37,774 nucleotides of DNA. Origin: an uncultured Thermoguttaceae bacterium. GTDB taxonomy: Bacteria > Planctomycetota > Planctomycetia > Pirellulales > Thermoguttaceae. Position 1 is the first letter of the stretch. Each line of letters opens with the position of its first letter. Below, one piece after another: positions 1 to 8,418 of this stretch. The notes under the pieces are model-generated. The model was not told the origin of the DNA, did no database searches, and was given only the letters and a program-made list of their open reading frames with translations. Made by a program: the position numbers and the translations under genes. The stretch is from contig CALIRO010000003.1 of the NCBI GenBank assembly GCA_938042245.1, positions 1-37,774 of the forward strand, read 5' to 3'.

Positions 1-483
1 AACTTTACCGGTGGTCGGCTCAACGCCCAGCAGGTCCAGTTCGACCTGACCAATGCCGGCGGCCTGCTCACACCAGCCGACACGGCCATCGGTACCACCA
101 CCATCCTGGGCAACTACACCCAAACGGCCGCCGGCGCCCTGGAAATCGACATCGAAAGCCTCGGTAGCTTCGATACCGTTTCGGTCCAGGGCAATGCCGT
201 GTTGGCCGGCCAGGTGCTGGTGGATCTTTGGGGAAGTTACAGCCCAGGGTTGGGCGAAAGTTTTAACATTCTGACGGCCACGGGCACCATTGACATCACC
301 GGTTTGACCGTAACCGGCGACCAGCCGATCAACACCCGTTGGCTTCTGAACGTCCTCGACGCGGGAGGCGGCGGCCAGATCCTGCAACTGCAAGCTGCCG
401 TACCGGAACCAAGCAGTTTGGCTTTGGCGGCCCTTGGCCTGCTATTGCTCCTGATCAGCCGATCCCGACGCCCTGCCGCCTAA
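1..483 (+). CDS. C-terminal part of a PEP-CTERM sorted surface protein (5' truncated)
   Basis: The reading frame is open from base 1 to the TAA at 481-483, so only the last 160 residues are visible and the start lies outside the window. The visible part is rich in Gly, Thr, Leu and Asn with beta-helix-like spacing, as in autotransporter-like passenger proteins of planctomycetes. It ends with the sequence AVPEPSS, a hydrophobic stretch of about 15 residues and a basic RSRR tail. That is the PEP-CTERM signal recognised by exosortase, which places the mature protein at the cell surface or in the matrix. The function of the passenger is unknown. A hairpin follows 15 bases after the stop. The PEP-CTERM call is firm; the beta-helix call is an inference from composition. 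Confidence 0.85.
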   Translation, partial: NFTGGRLNAQQVQFDLTNAGGLLTPADTAIGTTTILGNYTQTAAGALEIDIESLGSFDTVSVQGNAVLAGQVLVDLWGSYSPGLGESFNILTATGTIDITGLTVTGDQPINTRWLLNVLDAGGGGQILQLQAAVPEPSSLALAALGLLLLLISRSRRPAA

Positions 484-497
484 AACGAATCATGCAG

Positions 498-523
498 GAG
501 TACCGTCTGGCAGATGGTACTCC
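498..523. repeat. palindromic hairpin after the PEP-CTERM gene, related to the 36.7-kb tandem repeat
   Basis: GAGTACC (498-504) pairs exactly with GGTACTC (516-522). The inner part, ACCGTCT..CAGATGGTACTCC, resembles the palindromic core of the three tandem units at 36725-36868. It sits just after a stop codon and may act as a transcription terminator, although no T-run follows. Confidence 0.5.
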
Positions 524-646
524 CTCTAATAGGGCGTGTACGGGCTCGTACCAGGAGAACCACGGGGACTGCTTCCCGGCCAAAGACACACAAACGCCCA
601 CCGCCCAACGAGGTCTCCCCTCCCCATAGGTACTTCTCCAGGCCCC

Positions 647-2203
647 TCAACCGGCCTGCCCCGAAGAGGCGGCAGGGGCGGTGGCGGCTTGGGATCGGCC
701 CAATGGGAAGCCGATCCGCTCGGCCAATTGCTGCACCAACAGGGGCTCGCCTGCCTGCACCTTTCGGCCGATTCGCCGGGCCACCAGCCAGGCGCCTATC
801 GTTAGGCCCAAGGCTATCGGTCCGCTTAGGCCCAAAGCGGCTGCCAGGAGTTTGCCCATGGTCCAGCCTAAAGAGCCGTCGGCCAACTTTTCCGCTAAAA
901 AATCCTGCACATACGCCCGGATGGTTTCCGGGGCAGTCTGGGCGCCGGCAGCTTGGACCTTTTCGATGCGGGCCTGGATCCGCTCGGGCAGGCTGTCCAG
1001 TTGGCCGACCAGTTGCTGCACTGCCTGTTGAAGTCGGGAGGACTCCGCTCGGGCTTGTTCTCCAGCAGCAGCGGCCGAACTGCCCCCAGACGGCGCCGGT
1101 GGGGAGAGACTGCCCGGACTAGGCCCAGCACCGGCCGATCCACTGGCCCCGGGCGCTGCTGCGCCACCGGGTGCAAGACCCGGCGGAGCGCCCGGAGCTG
1201 CTTGGCCCGGAAGGCCTCCCCGCTGCTGGTTTAATAGGTCCAAAATCCGGTCTAGCCGGGCTTCGATTCGGCCAAGGTCCGCCTGAGAAATCTCTCCTTC
1301 TCCACCCGGAGCCGGGCGGACGCCGGGAGGAGCAGGACAGCTCGGGACGTTGGCAGGGCCACCGGGCGGATGGCTCGGCGGCCGATTGGCCGGGTCATTC
1401 TTGGCATTCCATGGAAATAGGTACCGGCCGGTTTGCTGCAAGAAGCGATCTACCCGGCCGGAGTAAGTGGCGCTAACCGTTCGGCCATCGGTGCCCCAGA
1501 GCACGGCCGCTAATTCTCCTTGACTGTTGAACACCGGACCGCCGCTATCGCCTTGGCGTGCTCGGCCAGTAAGTTCCAAGGTTTCCCAAGCGGCGGATTG
1601 AGCGGTACGGCTGTATCCAACCACCCGACCCTCATTGCACCAGTATCGGCCGTCCGGGCCGTAGCCGCAACTTCGGACCAATTCGCCTGGCTGCGGAGGC
1701 CGGGAGGCTACGGGGACCGGCTCGGCCGAAGGCTGAGCAATCAGTAAGGCGGCTAAATCCGCCTCCGCATCCTGAAAGAGCAATCGGGCTTCATACGCCT
1801 GCCCGTCCGGAAACACCGCGGTAATTTTTCCAACTCCCTCCCGGAACAAATGCTGACAGGTGATAATCAATCCATATCGGCCCTCTTTATCCACCAGCAC
1901 ACCAGTACCGAGGGCTCGCACCCCGCCAGGCAGACTGTGGATCAGTCGGCAAACGGCCGGATGGGCCGCCGAACCTCCGCGACTCTGTTCGGTGGCCGAA
2001 CCACAGCCCAAGCCGGGGCAACCGGCCTCGGACAAAACCCAGGCCATCTCCCCTTCTGCCACAGTCTCTACCAGGGCGGTTCCCGTCGGCGAAACGACCG
2101 AAGGAGGCAAAACGGCCCATAGGGAACGGTCGGACGCTTCTGCTGAACATATAAGCATCCACCCAATCCCCAGCCACCAACTGGTCCAAACCAGGGTTCG
2201 CAT
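647..2203 (-). CDS. secreted trypsin-like serine protease with C-terminal membrane anchor
   Basis: The 518-residue product has an N-terminal hydrophobic segment (about residues 3-20), then a trypsin/HtrA-like domain. The catalytic triad can be read as His118 (TCQHLF), Asp149 (EADLAAL) and Ser220 (GDSGGPVF). A Pro/Gly/Ala-rich linker (about 270-380), a probably helical, coiled-coil-like stretch (about 380-440) and a transmembrane segment at about 451-475 followed by RRIGRK come next. No PDZ domain is visible, so it is not a typical DegP. It is probably a periplasmic protease held to the membrane by its C-terminus; the substrate is unknown. AAAGGAG precedes the ATG. It lies 14 bases after the permuted NlpC/P60-like gene, in the same direction, so the two are probably co-transcribed. 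Confidence 0.85.
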   Translation of the reverse strand: MRTLVWTSWWLGIGWMLICSAEASDRSLWAVLPPSVVSPTGTALVETVAEGEMAWVLSEAGCPGLGCGSATEQSRGGSAAHPAVCRLIHSLPGGVRALGTGVLVDKEGRYGLIITCQHLFREGVGKITAVFPDGQAYEARLLFQDAEADLAALLIAQPSAEPVPVASRPPQPGELVRSCGYGPDGRYWCNEGRVVGYSRTAQSAAWETLELTGRARQGDSGGPVFNSQGELAAVLWGTDGRTVSATYSGRVDRFLQQTGRYLFPWNAKNDPANRPPSHPPGGPANVPSCPAPPGVRPAPGGEGEISQADLGRIEARLDRILDLLNQQRGGLPGQAAPGAPPGLAPGGAAAPGASGSAGAGPSPGSLSPPAPSGGSSAAAAGEQARAESSRLQQAVQQLVGQLDSLPERIQARIEKVQAAGAQTAPETIRAYVQDFLAEKLADGSLGWTMGKLLAAALGLSGPIALGLTIGAWLVARRIGRKVQAGEPLLVQQLAERIGFPLGRSQAATAPAASSGQAG

Positions 2204-2217
2204 CGGTAGGACTCCTT

Positions 2218-2832
2218 TTAGTCTGGGATGAGGGTAAAACGATACTGGAAAAGCGGCGAGCGGGCCAAATCGCCTGGCTCGGTAAGCCGATCAGGCAAGT
2301 TCGGCGCAGGATCCACCCCAGCCAGCCGATACGCCCAAACCACCGCTTGCGAGCAGAACATCGGTTCCGGGGGCAGGGGCGGTAATTGCCCGGTCAGCAC
2401 AACCGGCGGATCGTCGGACGGCCCCGGCGCCAACCACCGCACCAGCGGCAAATGCCGCCATATGACCCGTACCAGCGCCCGCCAGCCGTACGGTGTGCCG
2501 GTAAGACGCCGCATCGCCCGGACCGCCAAGAGACGATCCACTTTGTGCTTCACCACCGGCCGGAGGCTGTACACATCCCATTGGCCTGGACATTGGCGCA
2601 CCTGATGGGACAGGCAAACGGCCCGGCCGCCCCGACGCCAAACCATTTCCAGACACATGAGGTCCTGCTGCCACCAGGCGGCCATGGCCGCATGTACATA
2701 CACAGTCCGGCCGCCGGCGGCAATCAGCCAATGCGGCCACCAGCGCCCCCGTCGTAGCAGCAGGAGGTCTCCGCTTCGGATCCGACGGCGAGCTTGGCTG
2801 TAAGGGACTTGTCGCAGCCGAGACGGTTCCAT
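2218..2832 (-). CDS. permuted NlpC/P60-like (YiiX-type) cysteine amidase
   Basis: The product has 204 residues. It shows the GDLLLLRR opening typical of YiiX/YebB-type permuted papain-fold proteins, a His in YVHAAM (His47) and a later Cys in MFCSQAVVWAY (Cys160). In this permuted group the catalytic His comes before the Cys, unlike classical NlpC/P60, and the order here fits. Such proteins cleave amide bonds in peptidoglycan peptides or lipid conjugates; the substrate here is not known. No signal peptide is visible. The gene lies immediately upstream of the membrane-anchored serine protease and probably forms a two-gene operon with it. GTGGGG lies upstream of the chosen ATG. Family assignment is by motif order and is moderately sure. 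Confidence 0.7.
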   Translation of the reverse strand: MEPSRLRQVPYSQARRRIRSGDLLLLRRGRWWPHWLIAAGGRTVYVHAAMAAWWQQDLMCLEMVWRRGGRAVCLSHQVRQCPGQWDVYSLRPVVKHKVDRLLAVRAMRRLTGTPYGWRALVRVIWRHLPLVRWLAPGPSDDPPVVLTGQLPPLPPEPMFCSQAVVWAYRLAGVDPAPNLPDRLTEPGDLARSPLFQYRFTLIPD

Positions 2833-2860
2833 CGAACTGCCCCACGATCAATATAAATAT

Positions 2861-3076
2861 TTACATTTCTGCGGGCCAGTCTCCTTCCGAACCGGCCGCT
2901 GGGGCGGAAGCAAAACCAAACGGTTCGCCTTCTCCAGAGGCTTTGCCCGCCGCAGCGTCGGAAGATGCTCCAGCCTCCGAAGCCGATTTCGCCTTCGGGG
3001 CAGAAGCCTTTTCCAAGGGGAAGGAAATAAAAAATGTACTAATGAGCAATATAGCAGAGGAGAGGGAGTAGGACAA
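2861..3076 (-). CDS. possible small secreted hypothetical protein (71 aa)
   Basis: This weak candidate in the 326-base gap at 2833-3158 starts with TTG and has no good ribosome binding site. Its first 20 residues are hydrophobic (SAILLISTFFISF) and the rest is Ala/Ser/Gly/Glu-rich, as in many small planctomycete exported proteins. An overlapping frame (2848-3138) gives an Arg/Leu-rich product that looks non-coding. If neither is real the gap simply holds the promoter of the genes below it. Confidence 0.25.
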   Translation of the reverse strand: MSYSLSSAILLISTFFISFPLEKASAPKAKSASEAGASSDAAAGKASGEGEPFGFASAPAAGSEGDWPAEM

Positions 3077-3158
3077 GAGGAAAAGTGAACATATATTCCA
3101 AATAGCTTCCCAAGCCCCGCCGCCCGCTCGTCAACCAATTCGCAACACCGGCTGCCAC

Positions 3159-5078
3159 TTACTCCTCCAATTGGCCCCGGATGGTAAAGACCACCTGGGT
3201 GATTTTCTTGGCGGCTAGATCATAATGCACATAAACTTTTAGCCAGCGGGTTACCAGCCGGTGGTGGCTTGGGAGGGTGTCGATCGTGCCTTCCAGGACA
3301 AGTAGCCGGCCGTCCTGGGAGAAAGCCGCCGGCTCCAAAAGCGTCTTTTCCAGCGGCGGAACCGAGCGATACTGCGCCATCTCCTTCTGCGCCCAACGGG
3401 AAAGCTCCCGAGCCTTCTCAGCCGTTAGCAGTTTCACCCATTGGGGGGCCAGGTTTTGCCAAACGGGTTGGACCTCCTTTTGCGCCCGAGCCGCCCGTGC
3501 CTTATCATCATCAGTCCACTCTTTGGGAAAGATCCAGCCATCTTGTCCAATCGAATAGGTCATTTCCGGGTGGAATTCCACAGGCGGCAGTGGTGCAGAT
3601 TCTTTCGGCGCCGGAGGCTTCTGGTCGGATTTTTTAGGCAAAGCAGCTTTTTCTGCCGCCGCCGATTTTTCTTCGGACTGTTTTGCAGAAGAAGCCCCTT
3701 CTGTCGGATGGGCAGCAGGAAGCGCCGGTGTGTCTTGGCGGGTGGTTGCCGATGGAGCGGACGGAGTGGCTGAAAGAGCAATTTTATACAAATGTGCCTC
3801 ATATGGACCGAAAGAGTCCCGGAAAATGCCGTCTCGGATCGGCACAGACCGGTTTTCGCCCAACACTTCTGCTCGGGAAGCTCCAGCAGGCTTCCGAAGC
3901 CGAAACTCGGCTTGGGCCTGGGTGGGTTGTATCCGGACGGCAAAAATGTACAGTCTATTTTCGTACATCCTTGCTGTCCAGGCTACCGGCACAGGACCCA
4001 ACAGCCGGGCCATCTCTTCCTCCACTTCCGTAGGCATAACCGACACCTGGACCAAATCCGGCCGCTCCGGACTCCACAAGACCGGGGCAAGCTCGTGAAT
4101 TTGCCGATTCAGTTTGCCCACGGCTTGGGCCATTTCCTGATCGGCCAAAAGAGCCGCCTCCACAAAGTTCGGTTTGAACTGATGGCAGAAATAGATGATT
4201 CCCTGGGAGCCGAAAATAAGCGACATCCAGACCTCAGCTTTAACCTGCTGGGGGGTGGGTTTGACCTGGAGGTTGCTGATGCGGGTGGTTTCGATGCAGT
4301 TCCAGACCAGGCGGTCTGGCCCGGCCCATTGGCGCAGGCGCTGCACACCGCGGGGTACATACCAAAGACGACCTGCCACAGCCGGCTTCGGATGAACTAC
4401 TGGATAAATGTCGAACGAGACGATATCGCCGCCTTGAACATATAGCAAGTAATCTTCGGGGTGGTTGGAGCGGACGCCTCGGCCGTGCCAGCCGTCCCAG
4501 GCAACGGCTTGACCCAGATTCAGCAGCACAGGTCGGCTCGGATCCCGGCGCTGCATTTGCCGGTACCGTTCGATTACTTTTTCAGGGGCAACGGGCGGGC
4601 CGTAACCTTTGCCGTCCGGAAGCGGCTGGGCATTGTCCGGCTCGTCCTGCTGAAGCCAACCCACAAAGAGCTTTTCGTCCAAATGGGCCAAGGCGTACTC
4701 ATTTTGGTCGCAGATAACAGGCATGCCATGTCGGCGTAGCTCGGCCAACTGCGGCCCGGTCGGCCCCTTCCAAAGCCCCACATACAAGCTGATGCCGAGC
4801 TGCTTATATTTTCCAGCGTTTCGGGGATCCTGGAGCCAGACGGCAATGGGAAATTGGCGGTCGGTTTGGAAGGGGCCGTTCGGCCAGCGGCGCTGGAGTT
4901 GCTGCAAAGCTGTGGGCGGTGAATCGGCTTGGCCAAGCAAAACCTCTCCATTCCCCAAGAGCCAAAAAAAGCTCCCCAACAAAACGCCCACGGCAAAAGG
5001 GCTAGACCCGGTTCTAACAGGTCTAGGGGAGGGGGAAGACTGGGCGTGGGGTGGGCTGGGGATTGCGGGCGAGATCAT
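3159..5078 (-). CDS. secreted TIM-barrel (glycoside hydrolase-like) protein with extra C-terminal domain
   Basis: The 639-residue product has a long N-region and a hydrophobic signal segment (about residues 28-48, FAVGVLLGSFFWLL). Residues of about 75-330 read like a (beta/alpha)8 glycoside-hydrolase-type barrel: GISLYVGLW, FVGWLQQDEPD (Glu146), DIVSFDIYP, VWNCIETT (Glu263) and QGIIYFCHQF. Two acidic residues at strand ends would fit a retaining hydrolase, but I cannot name the family. A beta-sandwich-like part (about 330-435), a Ser/Lys/Pro-rich linker (about 435-500) and a Trp-rich C-terminal domain of about 130 residues follow. AAGGAG precedes the ATG by 7 bases. It is probably exported; the substrate is unknown. 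Confidence 0.75.
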   Translation of the reverse strand: MISPAIPSPPHAQSSPSPRPVRTGSSPFAVGVLLGSFFWLLGNGEVLLGQADSPPTALQQLQRRWPNGPFQTDRQFPIAVWLQDPRNAGKYKQLGISLYVGLWKGPTGPQLAELRRHGMPVICDQNEYALAHLDEKLFVGWLQQDEPDNAQPLPDGKGYGPPVAPEKVIERYRQMQRRDPSRPVLLNLGQAVAWDGWHGRGVRSNHPEDYLLYVQGGDIVSFDIYPVVHPKPAVAGRLWYVPRGVQRLRQWAGPDRLVWNCIETTRISNLQVKPTPQQVKAEVWMSLIFGSQGIIYFCHQFKPNFVEAALLADQEMAQAVGKLNRQIHELAPVLWSPERPDLVQVSVMPTEVEEEMARLLGPVPVAWTARMYENRLYIFAVRIQPTQAQAEFRLRKPAGASRAEVLGENRSVPIRDGIFRDSFGPYEAHLYKIALSATPSAPSATTRQDTPALPAAHPTEGASSAKQSEEKSAAAEKAALPKKSDQKPPAPKESAPLPPVEFHPEMTYSIGQDGWIFPKEWTDDDKARAARAQKEVQPVWQNLAPQWVKLLTAEKARELSRWAQKEMAQYRSVPPLEKTLLEPAAFSQDGRLLVLEGTIDTLPSHHRLVTRWLKVYVHYDLAAKKITQVVFTIRGQLEE

Positions 5079-5283
5079 CGACTGGCTCCTTAAGAGAGGG
5101 ATTTGGGCATAACGGCTATAGGAACGGGAGGAGAAGAAAGCGGCCTTCTACCTCCTTTGGCTGAGTTAACCATCCGGGGGAGGAGAAGGCAATAAAGGAC
5201 ACAAAAGAACATCATCCCGGTCTGTCGAACCTGGGGACAACCGGCAATCGATAGGCCGATCCGCAGGGGGGCTTCCTCGGAGG

Positions 5284-5700
5284 CTATTGGCCGAGCACGG
5301 TCACCACGATCGTGCGTCGTCGGGGGCGGACGTCGCATTCCAGGTGGAAGATCTGTTGCCAGGTTCCCAGCAGGAGTTTGCCCTCGGCCACGGGCACCGT
5401 GATCGAGGGGCCCAAGCACGTGGCCTGGAGGTGGCTATGGGCGTTGCCGTCGTGCCAGGTCTGTTCGTGGGCGTACTGTCGGCTGGGCGGGATCAGGCGA
5501 TCCAGCAGTTCGGGCAGGTCCTGGCATAGCCCGGGTTCCAATTCGATGGTTCCCACGGCGCCGGTGCTACCCACGTGGAAGAGATGAACCACGCCGGTTC
5601 GGATGCCGGAGCGGGCCACCACGTCGGCCACCTGGGGGGTCAAGTCTTGGATATGGCGATGTCCTTGGGTTGAAATGGTCAAATGTTCCTGATATACCAT
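5284..5700 (-). CDS. YjbQ/UPF0047 family protein (secondary thiamine-phosphate synthase type)
   Basis: The 138-residue product matches the length of the YjbQ family. It shows the usual blocks: an N-terminal sheet (HLTIST), the His-containing block LFHVGSTGAVGTIEL, WHDGNAHSHLQATCLG, and the closing GTWQQIFHLECDVRPR plus VTVLG. E. coli YjbQ has weak thiamine-phosphate synthase activity, while the physiological role in most bacteria is unsettled. I chose the ATG at 5700 because AGGAG lies upstream; the open frame to 5775 has no family similarity. It follows trkA in the same direction by about 120 bases. Protein family is sure, function is not. Confidence 0.85.
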   Translation of the reverse strand: MVYQEHLTISTQGHRHIQDLTPQVADVVARSGIRTGVVHLFHVGSTGAVGTIELEPGLCQDLPELLDRLIPPSRQYAHEQTWHDGNAHSHLQATCLGPSITVPVAEGKLLLGTWQQIFHLECDVRPRRRTIVVTVLGQ

Positions 5701-5824
5701 GGTTGCTGAACTCCTGGATGGCCAGATAGGCAGCAGCGGCCGCCGAAGCCGGAAACTGGCAGGGGGCAAAATCACCTGAGGGAGTAGCCGTCTCCCGCCG
5801 GCGAAGACCGAGGGAGGAGGGGGA

Positions 5825-7168
5825 TCAGGGGGAAGAGAACATTTGTATCAATTCCTCTTCTACCGCCCGATCGGCCAAAACTACTACCGTATCGCCCGGC
5901 TGCAAGCGGTCGTCGGCCCCGGGAACCCACGCAAAATTCTCCCGGACCACCGCCGCTACCAAACACTGGGCTGGCAGCCCCGTCTGGGCCAAAACATGCT
6001 TGGTTACCGGAGCAGCGTCGAGCACTTCGATTTCCAACACATCGATCGGTCCCTCCGGCGTCAGGGGCAACCGGGAAACCACCGGCCCGGTGTTCAAAAA
6101 GGCCAACACATGCCGGGCGATGACTTCCCGGGGGCTGACCGCTTGGGCAATGCCGAGCTTGCCAATGACGTTGGCATAGTCGGGCCGATTGATGACGGCC
6201 AAACACTTCTTCACCCCCAGTTCGCGAGCTTCCACACAGGCCATGATATTATTTTCATCATCTCCGGTGCAGGCGACGAAGACCTCGGCTTTGCCGATCT
6301 GCTCTTCCTCCAGCGTCTGCCGACGGCGAATATCGGTATGGATGACGTCGGCATTTTGCAAATGGGCGGACAAGAATTCGCATCTGGCCTTGTCCCATTC
6401 TAGGATCACCAGGGAGAAACGGCGGCTCTGGAGCAATTGGGCTAACTGATAGCCGGTCTCCCCGCCCCCGGCAATGATAACCCGTTGCTTTGGCGGCGGC
6501 TGGATGGAAAACATCTGCTTGACTTCGTCAATCTGTTCCAAGGCGCCGATTAGGGTGATATGGTCGGCCAACTGGAGTTGGTCTTCGGCGCCGGCTATCC
6601 AGAGCTGATTGCCTCGGTGGATCGAGCCGATCCGCACTCCTTTGGGCAGTTTCAGGTTCCGCAGAGGGACCCCTAAGGCAGGACTTGGCTCAGAAAGGGC
6701 GAAGGCCTGCATCTGGACCTCGCCTCGGGCAAAATCTTCCACCAACAGGGTCCCCGGATACCGGATGGTACGAGCCAACGCTAAGGCAGACAAATGTTCC
6801 AAACTCAATAAACGATCAATCCGGAAATGCCGCTGGTAGTCGAACGTGCTTAAATCGCGGAAGACCGGGGAATAGACCCTGGCCAGCGTGCGGCGGGCGC
6901 CCATGGCTTTACAAAGACTAGCCGATACAATGTTCACCTCATCCACGCCGGTTACCGCCAAACAAAGATCAGCGGTGCCCACTTCCGCCTGAAAAAGCAC
7001 GCTAGACTGCGAGGCCGAGCCGCTCAACGCCCGAACATCCAACTCCTCCCGAATCCGGCGCACACAGTCCGGATCCCGATCCACCACCGTTACCTCATGC
7101 CGATGGTTACAAAGCAACTCGGCAATAGAACTTCCCACCGTTCCTGCTCCCAACACCACCACTCTCAT
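5825..7168 (-). CDS. trkA: Trk potassium uptake system NAD-binding protein TrkA
   Basis: The 447-residue product is a duplicated RCK protein. A first Rossmann domain (GAGTVGSSIAE near residue 7; acidic D31 in VVDRDPD) is followed by an RCK_C domain (about 140-215). A second Rossmann domain (GGGETGYQLAQ, about 233) and a second RCK_C domain end it. This is the full-length gamma-proteobacterial-type TrkA layout. TrkA binds NAD(H) and ATP and gates the TrkH/TrkG potassium channel at the inner membrane. No TrkH gene is in the window, so the channel must be encoded elsewhere. The gene lies downstream of two small membrane protein genes and upstream of the YjbQ gene, all on the minus strand. Confidence 0.92.
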   Translation of the reverse strand: MRVVVLGAGTVGSSIAELLCNHRHEVTVVDRDPDCVRRIREELDVRALSGSASQSSVLFQAEVGTADLCLAVTGVDEVNIVSASLCKAMGARRTLARVYSPVFRDLSTFDYQRHFRIDRLLSLEHLSALALARTIRYPGTLLVEDFARGEVQMQAFALSEPSPALGVPLRNLKLPKGVRIGSIHRGNQLWIAGAEDQLQLADHITLIGALEQIDEVKQMFSIQPPPKQRVIIAGGGETGYQLAQLLQSRRFSLVILEWDKARCEFLSAHLQNADVIHTDIRRRQTLEEEQIGKAEVFVACTGDDENNIMACVEARELGVKKCLAVINRPDYANVIGKLGIAQAVSPREVIARHVLAFLNTGPVVSRLPLTPEGPIDVLEIEVLDAAPVTKHVLAQTGLPAQCLVAAVVRENFAWVPGADDRLQPGDTVVVLADRAVEEELIQMFSSP

Positions 7169-7292
7169 GAGCTACTCCTTGGCACCTGATGCAGAGCCAC
7201 CCAACCACTGCCCGCGCAGGCACCATCACCTGAGTCGAACAAAAAACCCTCAGAAGGCGGAGAACCTCCCAGGGGATACCATGACCGGTTCT

Positions 7293-7502
7293 TTATAGCC
7301 ACGCAGACACGACCGCCATGATTAGGCCTACCACCACCATCAAGGCGACAATCCATGTCGCACACCCAAAGGCATGCCGAAAGATCGCCGGAAGCTCTTC
7401 ATGGCGGGTGGCGGCATAGACTAAACTAATAACTACCACCAACGGCAGCGCATATCCAATGTACATCCATCCCAATTGGGCGACGAACACCAGGGGCTTC
7501 AC
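7293..7502 (-). CDS. small two-helix membrane protein
   Basis: The 69-residue product has two clear transmembrane segments: about residues 12-30 (GWMYIGYALPLVVVISLVY) and 48-68 (TWIVALMVVVGLIMAVVSAW). A charged loop (TRHEELP) joins them. The start is GTG, with GGGAGGA upstream at good spacing. It starts only 22 bases after the stop of the 7525-8178 gene, so the two are almost certainly translated from one transcript. No enzyme motif is visible. It could be a partner of the preceding membrane protein. It is recognised here only as a membrane protein. Confidence 0.7.
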   Translation of the reverse strand: MKPLVFVAQLGWMYIGYALPLVVVISLVYAATRHEELPAIFRHAFGCATWIVALMVVVGLIMAVVSAWL

Positions 7503-7524
7503 CTACAGAGTCCTCCCAATCGAA

Positions 7525-8178
7525 TCAGGCAGAGGGGGTTTGATCGGCCTTGGATTGCTGGGTCGATTCCGAGCTGTCTGATTCCCCAGGAATGGAACTA
7601 CCTTGGTGGGGGCCATCGAAAGCAGATGCGGATGGGCTTTGGGGCTTTGGGTGGTCGGCAGATTCGTCTCGCACCGGCCCGGCCCAGGCGTCGTAAATCG
7701 CCAATATGTTCAAAAGACCAGCAATCATCGTATATAACGTACCTAGCTCAAAATAGTGATGGAGCCTTTTGTGCAGTTCGTCTAAGGTGGGCCGATTGGA
7801 ACTCCGGTCCGACGGAAGCCGAGGCGGCGCCATAAAGGAACCCCACCACGGCTCCCGGCCGCCGCGGACCCGGAAAGCCTGAATCACCGCCGGCAACGTC
7901 GGCAACCCGACGCCCGCCTGACAAAGAAAATGTAACCGTTGATCCTCCGGATGGAACGACATATAGACGACCCGTCCCCAGCCGACCTCCCGGTCGCCGC
8001 CCAAATAGACTCCATATACAAAAGTTCCTAGGATGCAAACCAAAAACAACGTCCCCTTGGCCGTCCGACCTTGGTACAGATGCCCTAACCCTGGCACCAA
8101 CCAGCCTAATAGCGCCGCCAAGCCGGGATCTTTCAACGGAATCGTCTCTGGAGCGTTTCCTTCGGTTTGACCAGACAC
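7525..8178 (-). CDS. multi-pass membrane protein of planctomycete type (DUF6677-like)
   Basis: I set the start at GTG 8178 because GAGGAG lies 8 bases upstream. The open frame to a TTG at 8244 adds only unlikely residues. The 217-residue product begins with an amphipathic region, then LLGWLVPGLGHLYQGRTAKG, the Gly/Pro turn also seen in TM2-like proteins. A hydrophobic segment (LFLVCILGTFVYGVYLGG), a loop and a last membrane segment (LYTMIAGLLNILAIYDAW) follow. The C-terminal 45 residues are Ser/Pro/Gln-rich and probably disordered. The layout fits the planctomycete family DUF6677, recalled from memory and not searched. Its role is unknown. It leads a likely operon with the 69-residue membrane protein. 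Confidence 0.75.
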   Translation of the reverse strand: MSGQTEGNAPETIPLKDPGLAALLGWLVPGLGHLYQGRTAKGTLFLVCILGTFVYGVYLGGDREVGWGRVVYMSFHPEDQRLHFLCQAGVGLPTLPAVIQAFRVRGGREPWWGSFMAPPRLPSDRSSNRPTLDELHKRLHHYFELGTLYTMIAGLLNILAIYDAWAGPVRDESADHPKPQSPSASAFDGPHQGSSIPGESDSSESTQQSKADQTPSA

Positions 8179-8418
8179 CCTTGTGCTCCTCAGTGGTTCG
8201 TTGCCGGATCCCAAATCCCTCCAAAGTACCTTGTCCCCAAACAACCCATCCCAAAGATAAACTCATCCTATTTTCTCTCAGTCGGATGGGCAACACCAGA
8301 GGTAGCAGCCTTCGGGCCTGGGACCAATTGTTCCGACGGTCCGCTGGACATGGAGAAAAGGGTTGGAGAAAAAAGCCAGGGTTGGATCTCCCCTACGAGC
8401 GAAACCTACCATAGAACA

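Noticed and set aside
514..1122. Plus-strand frame of 202 codons rich in Arg and Pro
   Set aside because: Mostly antisense to the serine protease gene; Arg/Pro richness is typical of a shadow frame in GC-rich DNA.
7176..7200. Possible sigma54 promoter (TGGCAC followed by TGCA)
   Set aside because: The distance between GG and GC is too short for a -24/-12 element.
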